Source: JANOMH01 sp031422295
Lineage (GTDB): Bacteria > Pseudomonadota > Alphaproteobacteria > Rhodobacterales > Rhodobacteraceae
NCBI GenBank assembly: GCA_031422295.1
Contig: JANOQM010000084.1
Span: 71,725 to 135,724 of the forward strand
Length of the DNA stretch: 64,000 nt
Direction of reading: 5' to 3'
Under the pieces are notes generated by a model, which saw only the letters and a program-made list of their open reading frames with translations, had not been told where the DNA came from and ran no database searches. Of this stretch, positions 1 to 10,023 are shown piece by piece. Both the position numbers and the translations under genes were made by a program. Positions within the stretch are counted from its first letter, which is position 1; every line of letters begins with the position of its first letter.

Positions 1-1067
1 TCGAACGCCAGCCCATAGATCAACGGTTTTAGCGTAGACCCGGGCGAGCGGACAGCCTGGGTCATATCGACAAACCCTTGCCGTGTATCGGCGGTATAAT
101 CGGCGGACCCGACATAGGCCAGAACCTCGCCGGTCTGATGATCGGCAATCAGGATGGCGACTTGCATCTGATCGCCCTGATCGGCCACAGCGGCATGGGC
201 GAGGTCCTCGATCTTGGCCTGCAGCGCTGCATCCAGCGTCAATAAATGCTGTCCCTGCAATGGGGCTGCGGCCAGTATCCGGTCGGCCAGATGCGGGGCA
301 AGGGCCGGGAATTCGACGCGAGCCGTTGGCACCGCTTCGGATGTCGCAGCCAAAGCTTCGGCTTCGTCCAGCAGCCCCGCCGCCTGCATCCGGTCCAGCA
401 CCCGGTCGCGGGCGGCAACGGCGGCGGCATGGTCGCGGTCCGGCCTGCGGGCAGATGGCGATTGAGGCAGGGCCACCAGAAGTGCGGCCTCGGCTGGTGT
501 CAGGCGGCGCGGTGGTTTGCCGAACCACGCCAAGGTTGCCGCCCGGACGCCTTCGATATTGCCGCCAAACGGCGCACGGTTCAGGTACAGCGTCAGGATT
601 TGTTCCTTGGTCAGGCGGGCCTCAAGCGCCAGCGCCAGTCTGATCTGGCGCAGTTTGCCAGCCCAGGACCCGGTCCCGCCATCTTCGATCAGGCGGGCCA
701 CCTGCATGGTCAGGGTCGATCCGCCCGAAACGACTTCACCATTCCACAAAGCCTGCCCTACGGCGCGGGTTGCGGCAATCAGGTCAATTCCGCCATGGTC
801 CCAGAACCGTTTATCCTCATACCGCACCAGCATGTCGATGTAATCGGGGTCCACGGCATCCAGCGTGACCGCCATTCGCCAGCGACCATCGGCCACGGTA
901 TAGGCGCGCAGCAGATCGGCGTTGCGGTCCAGCACCTCGACCGATTGTTCGATGACCAAAGGGGGCAGGACCGTGGCCGCAATCCAGCCGTCAACGGCAT
1001 CGCGGCCCGCCGCCCCGGTCCACAGGACCAGAGCGGCGGCAAACAAACCCTGACCAAACCGGGTCAT
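1..1067 (-). CDS. pbpC: Penicillin-binding protein 1C, N-terminal part (truncated by window edge)
   Basis: Class A penicillin-binding protein of the PbpC type, polymerising and cross-linking peptidoglycan in the periplasm. Reading the minus strand from the ATG at 1067 gives 355 open codons to the edge. Seen: an N-terminal hydrophobic segment; GT51 motifs EDKRFWDHGG (catalytic Glu near residue 84) and GGSTLTMQVARL; the stretch LTLYLNRAPFGGN; and, just before the edge, the transpeptidase motif STLK with Ser344 as acyl-enzyme serine. The remaining transpeptidase and PBP1C C-terminal regions lie outside. The ATG overlaps the TGA of the upstream alpha-2-macroglobulin gene (ATGA), so the two are probably translationally coupled. 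Pairing of pbpC with a bacterial A2M gene is an established association and supports the 1C assignment over other class A PBPs. Confidence 0.93.
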   Translation of the reverse strand, partial: MTRFGQGLFAAALVLWTGAAGRDAVDGWIAATVLPPLVIEQSVEVLDRNADLLRAYTVADGRWRMAVTLDAVDPDYIDMLVRYEDKRFWDHGGIDLIAATRAVGQALWNGEVVSGGSTLTMQVARLIEDGGTGSWAGKLRQIRLALALEARLTKEQILTLYLNRAPFGGNIEGVRAATLAWFGKPPRRLTPAEAALLVALPQSPSARRPDRDHAAAVAARDRVLDRMQAAGLLDEAEALAATSEAVPTARVEFPALAPHLADRILAAAPLQGQHLLTLDAALQAKIEDLAHAAVADQGDQMQVAILIADHQTGEVLAYVGSADYTADTRQGFVDMTQAVRSPGSTLKPLIYGLAF

Positions 1068-4000
1068 TCGGTAACAATCACCAAACCGCTGTCAGTCCGC
1101 GCCCGCATCTGGGGCCGGTACATATCTTCGACCGAAGCGGCGGGCAGGTGGAAAGACCCCGGCGACACGGCCCGTACGATGTAAGCCAATCTGAAAGGGT
1201 CGGTTCCGTAATGGTCCACGGCGGCCAAAAAGCGGTCGCTGCGGAATTCGGCGTTTTGGGTATTGCTCACTTCGAGCCAGTCGAGGGCGGCAATATCACC
1301 GCCGCGCAGCAGGTTCGGATTGTCAATTTCGAACCCGGCAGGCAGTGGGTCCGACACCATCAACCGTGCCTCTTGGCGGCCAAAAGGTGACACTGTGACA
1401 ACAACGACAAGCCGGGTGCCCAGCGCCACCCGGTCGGGGCTGACCTCGGTCCCATCCATGGTAAACCACTGGCGGCTGATCGCATATCCGTTGCCGCCAG
1501 CGGGTTCGGGTTCAGACGGCACGCCGAACGTGGTCACGGTGATTTCGGTCGGACCATCGCCATCATTGGCCACCTTAACGGGGGCAGACTGAACCTGCGC
1601 CTGCCGGACCTGCACCAGCGGCCCTTCGGGTGCTTTACCATTCACCGTGATCCCGGTCTGGCGCAGATCGTCAATCAGCGCATTGGCCGCCATCAGCGCC
1701 CAAGCCGCCTCTTGCGTGCTGGACTGCCCGCCAGCCCCACTGATCCGGATCGCTAGCCCCTCGCGGTCCACGGCATTGCTGCCCGCCTCAATCGCCAGGG
1801 TCAGCACGGCGGCTGCATCGCGCCGGTTGGTGCCATAATCCGCCCGCCAGATCGACTGGTTCAGGTCACTGACCACGACCCGCATCATGTCGGACGCGCG
1901 GGTGAACATCTGATCTGCGCGGACCTGATCGCCATAAAACGCCAGGGCCGCCCCCAGTTGGGCCGCCCCCAGCGGGGTGGTAAAGGTTTCGGGGCGTTCA
2001 TCCGCATAATAGCGCAGATCGCCGATCGCCGCCTCGCCTTCGCGCGACAGGACCATCAGCGCATAGGCGATATCTTCGCCGCCGCTTTCGAATTCAGGGG
2101 CATAGTTGACGCGGTTGCGCAGGTTATCCAGCGCGTTGCGAAACGCGAGGTCCGGCACAGCATGGCCGCGCGCGCGGGCCCGGCTCAGGAAATCGGTGAC
2201 ATAGGCATCGAGCCACAGATCGCCCGATGACGGATACCACAGGCCAAACGCCCCGCTGGCATCCTGATTTCCCAGAATTTCGGCGATTGCCTGTTCGATG
2301 CGCAGGCCAATTCGGTCCCCGGTGGCAAGGTTCATTGCCGTGGCCACCTCGTCAAAATACAGCAATGGCAAGGCTTTGGAGGTGATCTGCTCGGTGCAGC
2401 CATAGGGATAGCGGTCCAGCGCGTTCAGCAGGCCGGGCGCATCGAACCGCGCCAGTGACCCGACGGACAGAGTGGATGACCCTGACCCGGCCACCAGCCC
2501 GGTAAACACCGCATCGTCAAAGGTGAACCTTTCACCCGCCGCCAGCAAGAACCGGGAGGTGCGCGATACCTCTGGGTCATTGGCCAACACCGGAATGGTC
2601 AGGGTTTTGACCAGTTCGCGCCCGTCCGGCGTGGTCAGCGTGACCACGATCTGATGCACGCCGACCGCATCGGCGCTGAACGGGATGCTAAAGGTCTGCT
2701 TGCCGCCTTCGGCAAGATCAAAGCTGGCGTAACTGGCCGGGACGGTTTCTGCGCCCATAAAAACGCCCGTGCCTTCAACCTGCAGGCCCATTTGCCCCGC
2801 GGGCCCATCGGCATGAACAATTTCGAGCAGCACCCGCGATGAATCGCCGGGGGCCATGAAGCGCGGCAGGCTGGCGGTGACCACAACCGGATCGCGGACC
2901 AGCACATCAGTGCTGGCTTGTCCGACCCCTGTGGCCGACCACGCCACGGCCATCAGCCGCACAGTGCCGTTGAACGACGGCATGTCAAAGCTGACCGTGG
3001 CCTTGCCATCTGGGCCTATTGTGACCGGCCCCTGAAAGAACGCCACCAGTTGTTCGGTCGGCGGGGGCGATTGACTGCCCACTTGCGCCATTGCGTCACC
3101 GCCCGACCGAACGGTGCCCATGGCCCCGTTCATTCCGTCAATCAGACGGCCATAAATATCACGTAATTCCATTCCCAGTTTGCGCTGGCCAAAGTAATAG
3201 TCCTGCGGATCGGGGGTCTGGAATGCGGTCAGGTTCAGAATGCCGACATCAACAGCGGCCAGCGTGATATAAGCAGTCTCACCGGGTTGCACCCCCGCCA
3301 CCGTAATCCCCACATCCAGCGGTCCACGCGGCTGGGCGATTTCAGGCGTGTCCAAGGTCACGGTCAATGCCTTGGTTCCCGGATCAACCGGTGCGTAGGT
3401 CAGGCCAAGCGACCGGGACGGATTGCGATTTTCCGCCGCATCCATTGGCCGGATAACCGAAGCCGTAACATAGGCCCCAGCGCCCCATTCATCAGTGACC
3501 GGCAGTTCGATCAGGTTTTCGCCCATCGTCACTTGGACGGTTTGCATGGCGATGATGTGGTTCGACATGACGGTAACCACCGCCGTCCCCGCATAGCGCG
3601 GCACAATCCGGAACGTGGCGGTATCACCAACCGCATAGCTGGGCGCATCCAGCGACGCCTCTAGCAGATCCGGGGTGGCACCGGCATCGGCGGAAACATA
3701 CCAGCCTGCATAGAATTCAGCGGATGCGGCGGCATAATCGGCCCCGGTCCGTTCTACGACGATTTCATAATTGCCCCAATCCACCGGGGCGGACACCGTC
3801 ACCGGGCCGGCCCCAAGGGTTACCTCGCCTGTGGCCACGCGGCTGCGGCGGTTCAGGGGTTCCCAGCTCCAGCTGCCATACAATTGATACCACTGATAAT
3901 CCCGGTCGATCCGGTTGATCGTCCAGGTGACGGTCATCGGTGTGGCCGTCAGATCGGGCGCAAGGGCGATCAGGTCAAACGACGCATCCCCACCTTCACC

Positions 4001-6508
4001 GACATAGCCGTCAAACGCGGGTTTGATCCCGATCATCGGGGCATCGGGCAGAACGATGGCTGTGGCCTGCCGTTCCACCGGCCTGCCCGACCCTTCGGCG
4101 ATGCGGGTGGTCACGGTCATGGTCAGCGGGCGGGTCAGGGTGCCGTCAAGTGCAGGCATGGTCAGGGCCACTGTTGCCAGTCCTTCGGCATCGGTGCGGC
4201 TGCCGGATTCGATACTGCTCAGCAGCGGATCAAACGCCTCGTCATAGCGACCAAAGCTGTAACCCGGGAAATCGGCCAGCGCGTTATTGGCGGTCAACAA
4301 TACCTCGCCCTCAATCGCCAGATCGCCAGCGGGCGGGCCGAACAGATATTTCGCAGCCACGCCCATTTGCGGCACATCGGCCATGGTCACGGTCGTGGGC
4401 AGTGTCAGTTCAAAATCGATCCGTTCGGGCAGGAAATCCTCGACCAGAACCTGCGCATTGGCCAAGGCAATATCATCGACGTCGGTATAGACGCTGATTG
4501 ACCACGATCCGCGCGGGCCGGTACCCGCGACCGGCAGGGCAAATACATGGCCGCCCGCCGCATCCGTCGTGCTGGTAATCCGCGAATATTCCACCCCGTC
4601 CGGGCGATACAGAATTGCGGTCAGCGGCAGGGCGGGCAGGGCCAGCGCCCCGGCATCACGCATCAGGGCGGTCATGTAAATGACTTCGCCCGCATGGTAT
4701 GCGCCCCGGTCGGTGGTCAGAAACACATCAATCGGGCCGCTGGGTTCACGCCCTTCGACACCCCTGTCGGACAGATCAAAGGCCGGGTCGGACAATGACA
4801 GGAACGCCAGATCATCGCCTTGGGTCACAGTAACCAGCGCGGGAGAGGCTGACCCCAACCCACGGGTCAAACCCGCCTCAAACCGGGCGACGCCATCGGC
4901 ATCGGTGGTCGCTGTCCCGAGGATCGCGTTGGCGCGGGATAACAAGGTCACGTCGGCCCCGGCCGTAGCGCTCGCATCACCCAGACTGCGGACCATCACG
5001 GTCAGCCCATCAGTGCCCAGCATGGTGGCCACGCCCAGATCGGACAGGATAAACCATTGGGTCGCGGCGGCGGTTTCATAGGGGTCGGCGCCCGGAATGG
5101 CGGCGGTCAGCACATAAACTCCGGCAGATTGTCCTGCCAAAGCCTCATTCAGCGGCAAGCGGGTCAGCATATTCTGGTTGAGGTCATTGCTGACCGTCGC
5201 GGTGCCTTGCCAGATTTTCTCGGCAATCTGGTCACTGAAATAATAGTCGCCGTATTCATACAAAGGTTCGGCAAACAGCCCTTCCTGCATGGCGCGCACG
5301 ATATTGCGGTCACTGACCTTGGACAGTTCCAGATCCAGCGTATCAAGGTTCACAGTTTCAATCGGCAGGGCCGCATCGCCGAACCGGGGCAACACATAGG
5401 CGCGGCTGGTGAAATAGGCGGCAGGGCTGCGGTCGCGGACATATAGCGTCAGCTCGACCGGGCGGATCAGTGTTTCGCCACTGGCGGCAGGCAAGCCTTG
5501 ACGCAGCACGATCCGGTAACGTTCACCATGCTCAACGCCGGTCATGCACAGCTGGGCGTCGGATACTTCGACGGTGAAATCAACGTCGGGGATTTGCACG
5601 AAGGGGGCATAATCCACCCCGGCGCGGAACAGCGGCTCGTTGAAAATCACGCACAGGCGCGGGTCCGCGTTGTCGCTGTCCACCTGGGTTTCGGCAACCC
5701 GGAAACCATACAAGCCAATTGCCCGCTCCAATGCCGCCTCGACATCGCGGCGCGGCGACAGGTCTTGGGCCAATCGCAGCGCCGGGATCATGTTGCGGCC
5801 CCGGCTTTCAGCCTCGAGCGCGTCGGCCATATCGACCAAAGCGGTGGCCTGACCTTCTGGTGTGGTGCTGCGCAGATATCCCGCGATGGCGGCGGGCAAA
5901 GCATTCGACCGGGCCAGATTTGTGTCATTGCTGACACCAGTTGGAAATTCGCGGCCCAGACGGCTGAAATCCAGCCATAGGTCCGGGCTGTCGCTTAGCG
6001 ACAAGGCCGCCCCGATGTAGCGATAGGCGCCAATCAGATCGCCCGTCGCGCGCGCCTGTTTGGCGGCCTGCATCAGTTCAGCGACGTTGAATTCGTCAGA
6101 CGAATGCTGCCGCCCAATGTCAACCGCAATTGCATAGGCCCGGTCAAAATCTGCCGGGAACAGAAAACTCAACTCTGCTGCGCGCGCCTCGGCCCCGGCC
6201 AGAACGGCGGGATCAGTGTCAATAATCCGGCCAGAGATGGCCCCGGCATAGGCCGCCACAGCCTCGACCCCGCCCTTGGGAAAGCAGGAGTTTGATCGCT
6301 GGTTGAACGTGAAGGCCACACATTGGGTGTCGGCCAGACAGGCGGACTGACAAGCCCCTAATGTGGTGTCAAAGATACTGCGCAGATCGCCGCCCGAAAA
6401 ATCAACATCTCGCGAAATGGCGACCCGGCGTTCGGGCACGTAAACGTCGGCTAGCGCCGCATTGGCCATCAGTCCCAGACACAAAGATGTGAAAAGCGCA
6501 CGCAGCAT
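1064..6508 (-). CDS. Bacterial alpha-2-macroglobulin family protein with PAN domain and thioester
   Basis: Very large (1814 aa) protease-trap-like envelope protein. The start at 6508 is chosen because GGGAGG lies just upstream and the protein then opens with a clean signal peptide ending near ANAALA; an earlier in-frame ATG at 6550 has no such support. After the signal comes a Cys-rich PAN/Apple-like domain (about residues 25-90), then long beta-rich MG-type repeats, a MG10/bait-like middle, and the thioester motif CTEQ with Cys1371 and Gln1374 inside YPYGCTEQ, followed by the alpha-helical thioester domain. Family knowledge: bacterial A2Ms are thought to capture invading proteases after the cell wall is breached, with PbpC making repairs. 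No lipobox is visible, so the mature protein looks soluble in the periplasm rather than lipid-anchored as in E. coli YfhM. Confidence 0.92.
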   Translation of the reverse strand: MLRALFTSLCLGLMANAALADVYVPERRVAISRDVDFSGGDLRSIFDTTLGACQSACLADTQCVAFTFNQRSNSCFPKGGVEAVAAYAGAISGRIIDTDPAVLAGAEARAAELSFLFPADFDRAYAIAVDIGRQHSSDEFNVAELMQAAKQARATGDLIGAYRYIGAALSLSDSPDLWLDFSRLGREFPTGVSNDTNLARSNALPAAIAGYLRSTTPEGQATALVDMADALEAESRGRNMIPALRLAQDLSPRRDVEAALERAIGLYGFRVAETQVDSDNADPRLCVIFNEPLFRAGVDYAPFVQIPDVDFTVEVSDAQLCMTGVEHGERYRIVLRQGLPAASGETLIRPVELTLYVRDRSPAAYFTSRAYVLPRFGDAALPIETVNLDTLDLELSKVSDRNIVRAMQEGLFAEPLYEYGDYYFSDQIAEKIWQGTATVSNDLNQNMLTRLPLNEALAGQSAGVYVLTAAIPGADPYETAAATQWFILSDLGVATMLGTDGLTVMVRSLGDASATAGADVTLLSRANAILGTATTDADGVARFEAGLTRGLGSASPALVTVTQGDDLAFLSLSDPAFDLSDRGVEGREPSGPIDVFLTTDRGAYHAGEVIYMTALMRDAGALALPALPLTAILYRPDGVEYSRITSTTDAAGGHVFALPVAGTGPRGSWSISVYTDVDDIALANAQVLVEDFLPERIDFELTLPTTVTMADVPQMGVAAKYLFGPPAGDLAIEGEVLLTANNALADFPGYSFGRYDEAFDPLLSSIESGSRTDAEGLATVALTMPALDGTLTRPLTMTVTTRIAEGSGRPVERQATAIVLPDAPMIGIKPAFDGYVGEGGDASFDLIALAPDLTATPMTVTWTINRIDRDYQWYQLYGSWSWEPLNRRSRVATGEVTLGAGPVTVSAPVDWGNYEIVVERTGADYAAASAEFYAGWYVSADAGATPDLLEASLDAPSYAVGDTATFRIVPRYAGTAVVTVMSNHIIAMQTVQVTMGENLIELPVTDEWGAGAYVTASVIRPMDAAENRNPSRSLGLTYAPVDPGTKALTVTLDTPEIAQPRGPLDVGITVAGVQPGETAYITLAAVDVGILNLTAFQTPDPQDYYFGQRKLGMELRDIYGRLIDGMNGAMGTVRSGGDAMAQVGSQSPPPTEQLVAFFQGPVTIGPDGKATVSFDMPSFNGTVRLMAVAWSATGVGQASTDVLVRDPVVVTASLPRFMAPGDSSRVLLEIVHADGPAGQMGLQVEGTGVFMGAETVPASYASFDLAEGGKQTFSIPFSADAVGVHQIVVTLTTPDGRELVKTLTIPVLANDPEVSRTSRFLLAAGERFTFDDAVFTGLVAGSGSSTLSVGSLARFDAPGLLNALDRYPYGCTEQITSKALPLLYFDEVATAMNLATGDRIGLRIEQAIAEILGNQDASGAFGLWYPSSGDLWLDAYVTDFLSRARARGHAVPDLAFRNALDNLRNRVNYAPEFESGGEDIAYALMVLSREGEAAIGDLRYYADERPETFTTPLGAAQLGAALAFYGDQVRADQMFTRASDMMRVVVSDLNQSIWRADYGTNRRDAAAVLTLAIEAGSNAVDREGLAIRISGAGGQSSTQEAAWALMAANALIDDLRQTGITVNGKAPEGPLVQVRQAQVQSAPVKVANDGDGPTEITVTTFGVPSEPEPAGGNGYAISRQWFTMDGTEVSPDRVALGTRLVVVVTVSPFGRQEARLMVSDPLPAGFEIDNPNLLRGGDIAALDWLEVSNTQNAEFRSDRFLAAVDHYGTDPFRLAYIVRAVSPGSFHLPAASVEDMYRPQMRARTDSGLVIVTE

Positions 6509-6617
6509 AGCAAACCTCCCAAGGGGTAAAATACCGGGCCAAATTCGCATGGCCGGGCGGGGTCTGGCAATGGGTCGGTTTGTGCAGACAGGTCAGGATT
6601 TCCCGACTTTTTCGTGA

Positions 6618-7397
6618 TCAGGCGGCGGGGGCCTGATAGGGGCGGACAAAGGCCCATTGGTCGCCATCCGACAGGTCGGGCGCATAGGCATAGCCGCCGG
6701 TCCCGAATGCTTTGATCGCCTCAGGGTCGGCCAGCCGGTTCAACGTGATATACCGCGCCATCGCCCCGCGGGCCCGTTTGGCGAAAAAGCTGACAATGCT
6801 GGTTTGACCCGCCTTATCCTCTAAAAACACTGGGGTAATGACCCGTAGTTTCAGCGTCTTACGGTCGGCGGCGCGAAAATATTCCTGACTGGCGCAATTG
6901 ATCAGCGTATCAGTGCCAATGCTGCGGGCCTGTGCCAGCAGCGCCTTGGCGATGGTATCGCCCCAATAATCATACAGCGACCCGCCGCGCCGGGTTTTCA
7001 ACCGGCTGCCCATTTCCAGCCGGTAGGGCTGAATCGCGTCCAGTGGGCGCAACAGGCCATAAAGTCCTGATAATATGCGCAAATTGTTTTGGGCAAAGGC
7101 CAGATCGTCGATGGACAGCGATTTCGCATCGAACCCGACATATGTATCGCCATTGAAGGCCAAAACCGCCGCTTTGGTCAGGGCGGGGGTTGGGTCGGCG
7201 GCAAATGCCTTGAACCGGTCGCGGTTCAGCCGGGCCAGATCGTCAGAGATATCCATCAACCCGCGCAACTCGCGCAAAGACAGGCCTCTTGCAGTTGCGG
7301 CAAGTCGCGCGGCATCGGCCTGAAAAGCGGGTGCAGTGCCCGGGGTAACAACCGGGCTGGTGTCCAGCGATTTGGCGGGCGAGATTACTGTGAGCAT
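6618..7397 (-). CDS. yaaA: Peroxide stress protein YaaA (DUF328)
   Basis: YaaA/DUF328 protein of 259 aa, the usual family length. Seen: the N-terminal family signature MLTVISPAKSLD, FNGDTYVGFDA, the stretch YGLLRPLDAIQPYRLEMG, and a basic region near SFFAKRARGAMARY, all typical. In E. coli YaaA lowers free iron under hydrogen peroxide stress and binds DNA; the same role is inferred here. It lies 30 bases downstream of recQ on the same strand and upstream of the A2M gene, so a recQ-yaaA transcript is plausible; a link to oxidative DNA damage is only suggested by the neighbour. No OxyR-like site was identified. Confidence 0.93.
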   Translation of the reverse strand: MLTVISPAKSLDTSPVVTPGTAPAFQADAARLAATARGLSLRELRGLMDISDDLARLNRDRFKAFAADPTPALTKAAVLAFNGDTYVGFDAKSLSIDDLAFAQNNLRILSGLYGLLRPLDAIQPYRLEMGSRLKTRRGGSLYDYWGDTIAKALLAQARSIGTDTLINCASQEYFRAADRKTLKLRVITPVFLEDKAGQTSIVSFFAKRARGAMARYITLNRLADPEAIKAFGTGGYAYAPDLSDGDQWAFVRPYQAPAA

Positions 7398-7427
7398 GTT
7401 AACGTTTTAGCAGGCTGGTCAGGCAGT

Positions 7428-9476
7428 TCAAGGCTGCTGCACCGCGTCCAGAAACGCCGCGCCAAACCGTTCGGCGTGGCGCTCGCCGATAATCCGGGTC
7501 ATGCCGCTGATATCCTGCGGCTTGGCCTGTGCGACCTTGGCCAGTTGTGCCGCCGAACATGTCATCAATTTGCCTGCCCCGTCCGGTCCACGGGTCAGAT
7601 CGGCCTGTGCGGCCAGCAGCCGGTCATACAGGGCGCCTGCGTCCGATCCTGCCATTTTAGCGCGTTTGGGATGCAGGTCGGGGGCCGTGCCAATATCGGC
7701 CGCGCTGCGGACCACATCCAGAAACAGCCGCCCATAGCTGTCCAGCTTTTTCGCACCGATCCCGCCGATCCGGGCCATCTGGTCTAATGTCACGGGCCGT
7801 GATTGGGCCATTTCGATCAGGGTCCGGTCGGTAAAAATGATATAGGCTGGAACCGAGGCTGCCTCGGCCAAGGCCCGCCGTTTCGCCTTGAGCGCCGACA
7901 GCAACGGCGCGTCATCATCGCCGACCATGGACAGCACCTTTGGCCCGGCCTTGGCGATTTTCAGCGAATCCCGGCGTAGGTTGATCGTCGCCTCGCCCTT
8001 GAGCAACGGGCGGGCCTTGTCGGTCATCCGCAATGCGCCGTGCCGTTCGGGATCGGGGCGCATCAGGTCATGCCCCATCATCTGCCGGAAAATCGCCTGC
8101 CATTGGCGTTTGTCATAGTCTTTGCCGACGCCAAAAGTGGGCAAAGCATCGTGCCCGCGTTCGGCTACTTTGGCGGTTTTGTCGCCGGTCAGAATGTCAA
8201 TCAGATGCCCCGCGCCGAACCATTCCTCGGTTCTTAAGGCAGCTGACAGGGCCATGCGCACAGCGGTCGTGCCGTCAAACACCTCGGCGGGTTTGTCGCA
8301 GATGTCGCAATGGCCACAGGCAGGGCTGACCTCGCCAAAATATCCCAGCAGCGAGATGCGCCGACACTCCAGCGCCTCGGCCAGCCCCAGCAGCGCGTTC
8401 AAACGTCCATGATCGGCATGGCGGCGGTCGGCGGGGGCAGCGCTTTCGTCGATCTGCTGGCGGCGGTAGCGGATGTCGTCGGGGCCATACAGGGTAAGCG
8501 TTTCGGCAGGCGCACTGTCACGCCCAGCGCGGCCAATCTCTTGATAATACGATTCAATCGACTTGGGCAGATCGGCATGAGCGACCCAGCGGATATCGGG
8601 TTTGTCGATGCCCATCCCAAAGGCCACGGTGGCCACAACGATCAACCCATCCTCTTGCTGAAACCTGGTTTCCGCCACGCGCCGCGCCTCGGGGTCAAGC
8701 CCGGCGTGGTAATGCAGCGCAGAATGGCCGGTTTCGCGCAGGGCTTGGGACAGGGTTTCGGTCTTGGCCCGTGTGCCGCAATAAACGATGCCGGATTGGC
8801 CTTTGCGGGCGCTGGCAAAGCGTAAAATCTGGTCGCGGGGGCTGTCTTTGACCGCAAAGGCCAGATGGATATTGGGGCGGTCAAAGCCGCGCAGGAACGT
8901 TTCTGGCTGCACCCCGTCGAACAGCTTTTGCACAATCTCGTCGCGGGTTTCGGCATCCGCCGTGGCGGTGAATGCCGCGAGGGGCACATTTAACGTGCGG
9001 CGCAGATCGCCGATGCGCAGGTAGTCGGGGCGGAAATCGTGGCCCCATTGGCTGACGCAATGCGCCTCGTCCACCGCAATCATGCTGACCTTGATCCGGC
9101 GCAGCATGGTGATGGCGGCAGGGTTGGCGAGCCGTTCGGGGGCGATATACAGCAGCTTGATGCGCCCTGCATCCAGACCCGCCCAGACCGCCTCGGTCTC
9201 CTCATCGGTGTTACCAGAGGTCAGCGCGCCAGCCTCGACCCCTGCCTCTTTCAATCCCCGGACCTGATCACGCATCAGCGCAATCAGCGGGGAGATGACC
9301 ACAGTGACGCCGTCACGGCACAAGGCAGGCAGTTGAAAACACAAGGATTTTCCGCCACCTGTGGGCATAATGGCAAGGGTGTTGCGCCCGGCCAGAACCG
9401 CATCAACAATCTCTTCCTGACCGGGGCGGTAGGCGTCAAAGCCGAAAATGTCGCGCAGCAATGTGGCGGCTTGCAT
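7428..9476 (-). CDS. recQ: ATP-dependent DNA helicase RecQ
   Basis: 3'-5' superfamily 2 DNA helicase acting in recombination and fork repair, 682 aa. Domains in order: helicase core with Walker A MPTGGGKS (Lys43), DEAH box in VDEAHCVSQWGHDFRPDYL with the RecQ-specific aromatic-rich loop, and motif VI EIGRAGRDS; RecQ-Ct with a four-cysteine zinc-binding stretch (CRRISLLGYFGE, then CGHCDIC); winged helix; and a C-terminal HRDC domain (from about residue 505) followed by a further helical segment. The extra C-terminal segment after the first HRDC-like block makes the protein slightly longer than E. coli RecQ (about 610 aa). The start MQAATLLRDIFGF fits the family N-terminus. It is the first of a minus-strand run with yaaA. 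Confidence 0.95.
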   Translation of the reverse strand: MQAATLLRDIFGFDAYRPGQEEIVDAVLAGRNTLAIMPTGGGKSLCFQLPALCRDGVTVVISPLIALMRDQVRGLKEAGVEAGALTSGNTDEETEAVWAGLDAGRIKLLYIAPERLANPAAITMLRRIKVSMIAVDEAHCVSQWGHDFRPDYLRIGDLRRTLNVPLAAFTATADAETRDEIVQKLFDGVQPETFLRGFDRPNIHLAFAVKDSPRDQILRFASARKGQSGIVYCGTRAKTETLSQALRETGHSALHYHAGLDPEARRVAETRFQQEDGLIVVATVAFGMGIDKPDIRWVAHADLPKSIESYYQEIGRAGRDSAPAETLTLYGPDDIRYRRQQIDESAAPADRRHADHGRLNALLGLAEALECRRISLLGYFGEVSPACGHCDICDKPAEVFDGTTAVRMALSAALRTEEWFGAGHLIDILTGDKTAKVAERGHDALPTFGVGKDYDKRQWQAIFRQMMGHDLMRPDPERHGALRMTDKARPLLKGEATINLRRDSLKIAKAGPKVLSMVGDDDAPLLSALKAKRRALAEAASVPAYIIFTDRTLIEMAQSRPVTLDQMARIGGIGAKKLDSYGRLFLDVVRSAADIGTAPDLHPKRAKMAGSDAGALYDRLLAAQADLTRGPDGAGKLMTCSAAQLAKVAQAKPQDISGMTRIIGERHAERFGAAFLDAVQQP

Positions 9477-9580
9477 GGGGATCTGGGCCTGTTCAGGGTG
9501 AGATAAGACTGCTTGAGCCTACCTCTACACGGGCGTACCGGGGCTTGAAAGGCCCCGAGCGCACAGGTTCATCCGTGCTG

Positions 9581-9868
9581 TCAGGCGAAACTATACATCG
9601 AGTTGCCGATAAGACGCTCTAGAAAGAACAGCCCGATCAGAACCACGATGGGCGACAGGTCGATCCCGCCCATATTGGGCAGCATCCGGCGGATCGGGCC
9701 ATAGACCGGCTCCATCAGGCGGTTCAGCCCGTACCAGACTTGCGCGACAAAGGGCTGGCGAACGTTAAGCACCTGAAAACTGACCAGCCAGCTCATGATG
9801 AAATGCGCAAATACAAAGAATTTGGCGATGGTGATGATGTAAAGCAGGGTCTGCATAAGGGCGAGCAT
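9581..9868 (-). CDS. YggT family integral membrane protein
   Basis: Small YggT-family protein of 95 aa with two hydrophobic helices, one N-terminal (LLYIITIAKFFVFAHFIMSWLV) and one C-terminal (IDLSPIVVLIGLFFLERLI), separated by the conserved stretch LNRLMEPVYGPIRRMLP. The family occurs near cell-division or pyrroline-5-carboxylate reductase genes in many bacteria and is linked to osmotic shock tolerance and cell shape; no precise biochemical role is established. It is followed on the same strand after about 100 bases by recQ, and a GGGGC/GCCCC hairpin near 9540-9557 lies between them. Confidence 0.88.
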   Translation of the reverse strand: MLALMQTLLYIITIAKFFVFAHFIMSWLVSFQVLNVRQPFVAQVWYGLNRLMEPVYGPIRRMLPNMGGIDLSPIVVLIGLFFLERLIGNSMYSFA

Positions 9869-10023
9869 GGGGCACCTGTGTTGGGTATTCGGGTGTGGAC
9901 CTAAGCACCAAGCGGCAAAAGGGCAATCCCTCCAATCTTGCGGCTATTCGTCATGCCCCGGCGTTACGGCTTGACCCGTGCGCTAGGCAGGTTAGCACTC
10001 CCAATCAGCAATTGGGGATTCAG

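Noticed and set aside
246..1184. Plus-strand open frame over pbpC and the A2M end
   Set aside because: Antisense shadow of two well-identified genes, Gly/Gln/Arg-rich without motifs.
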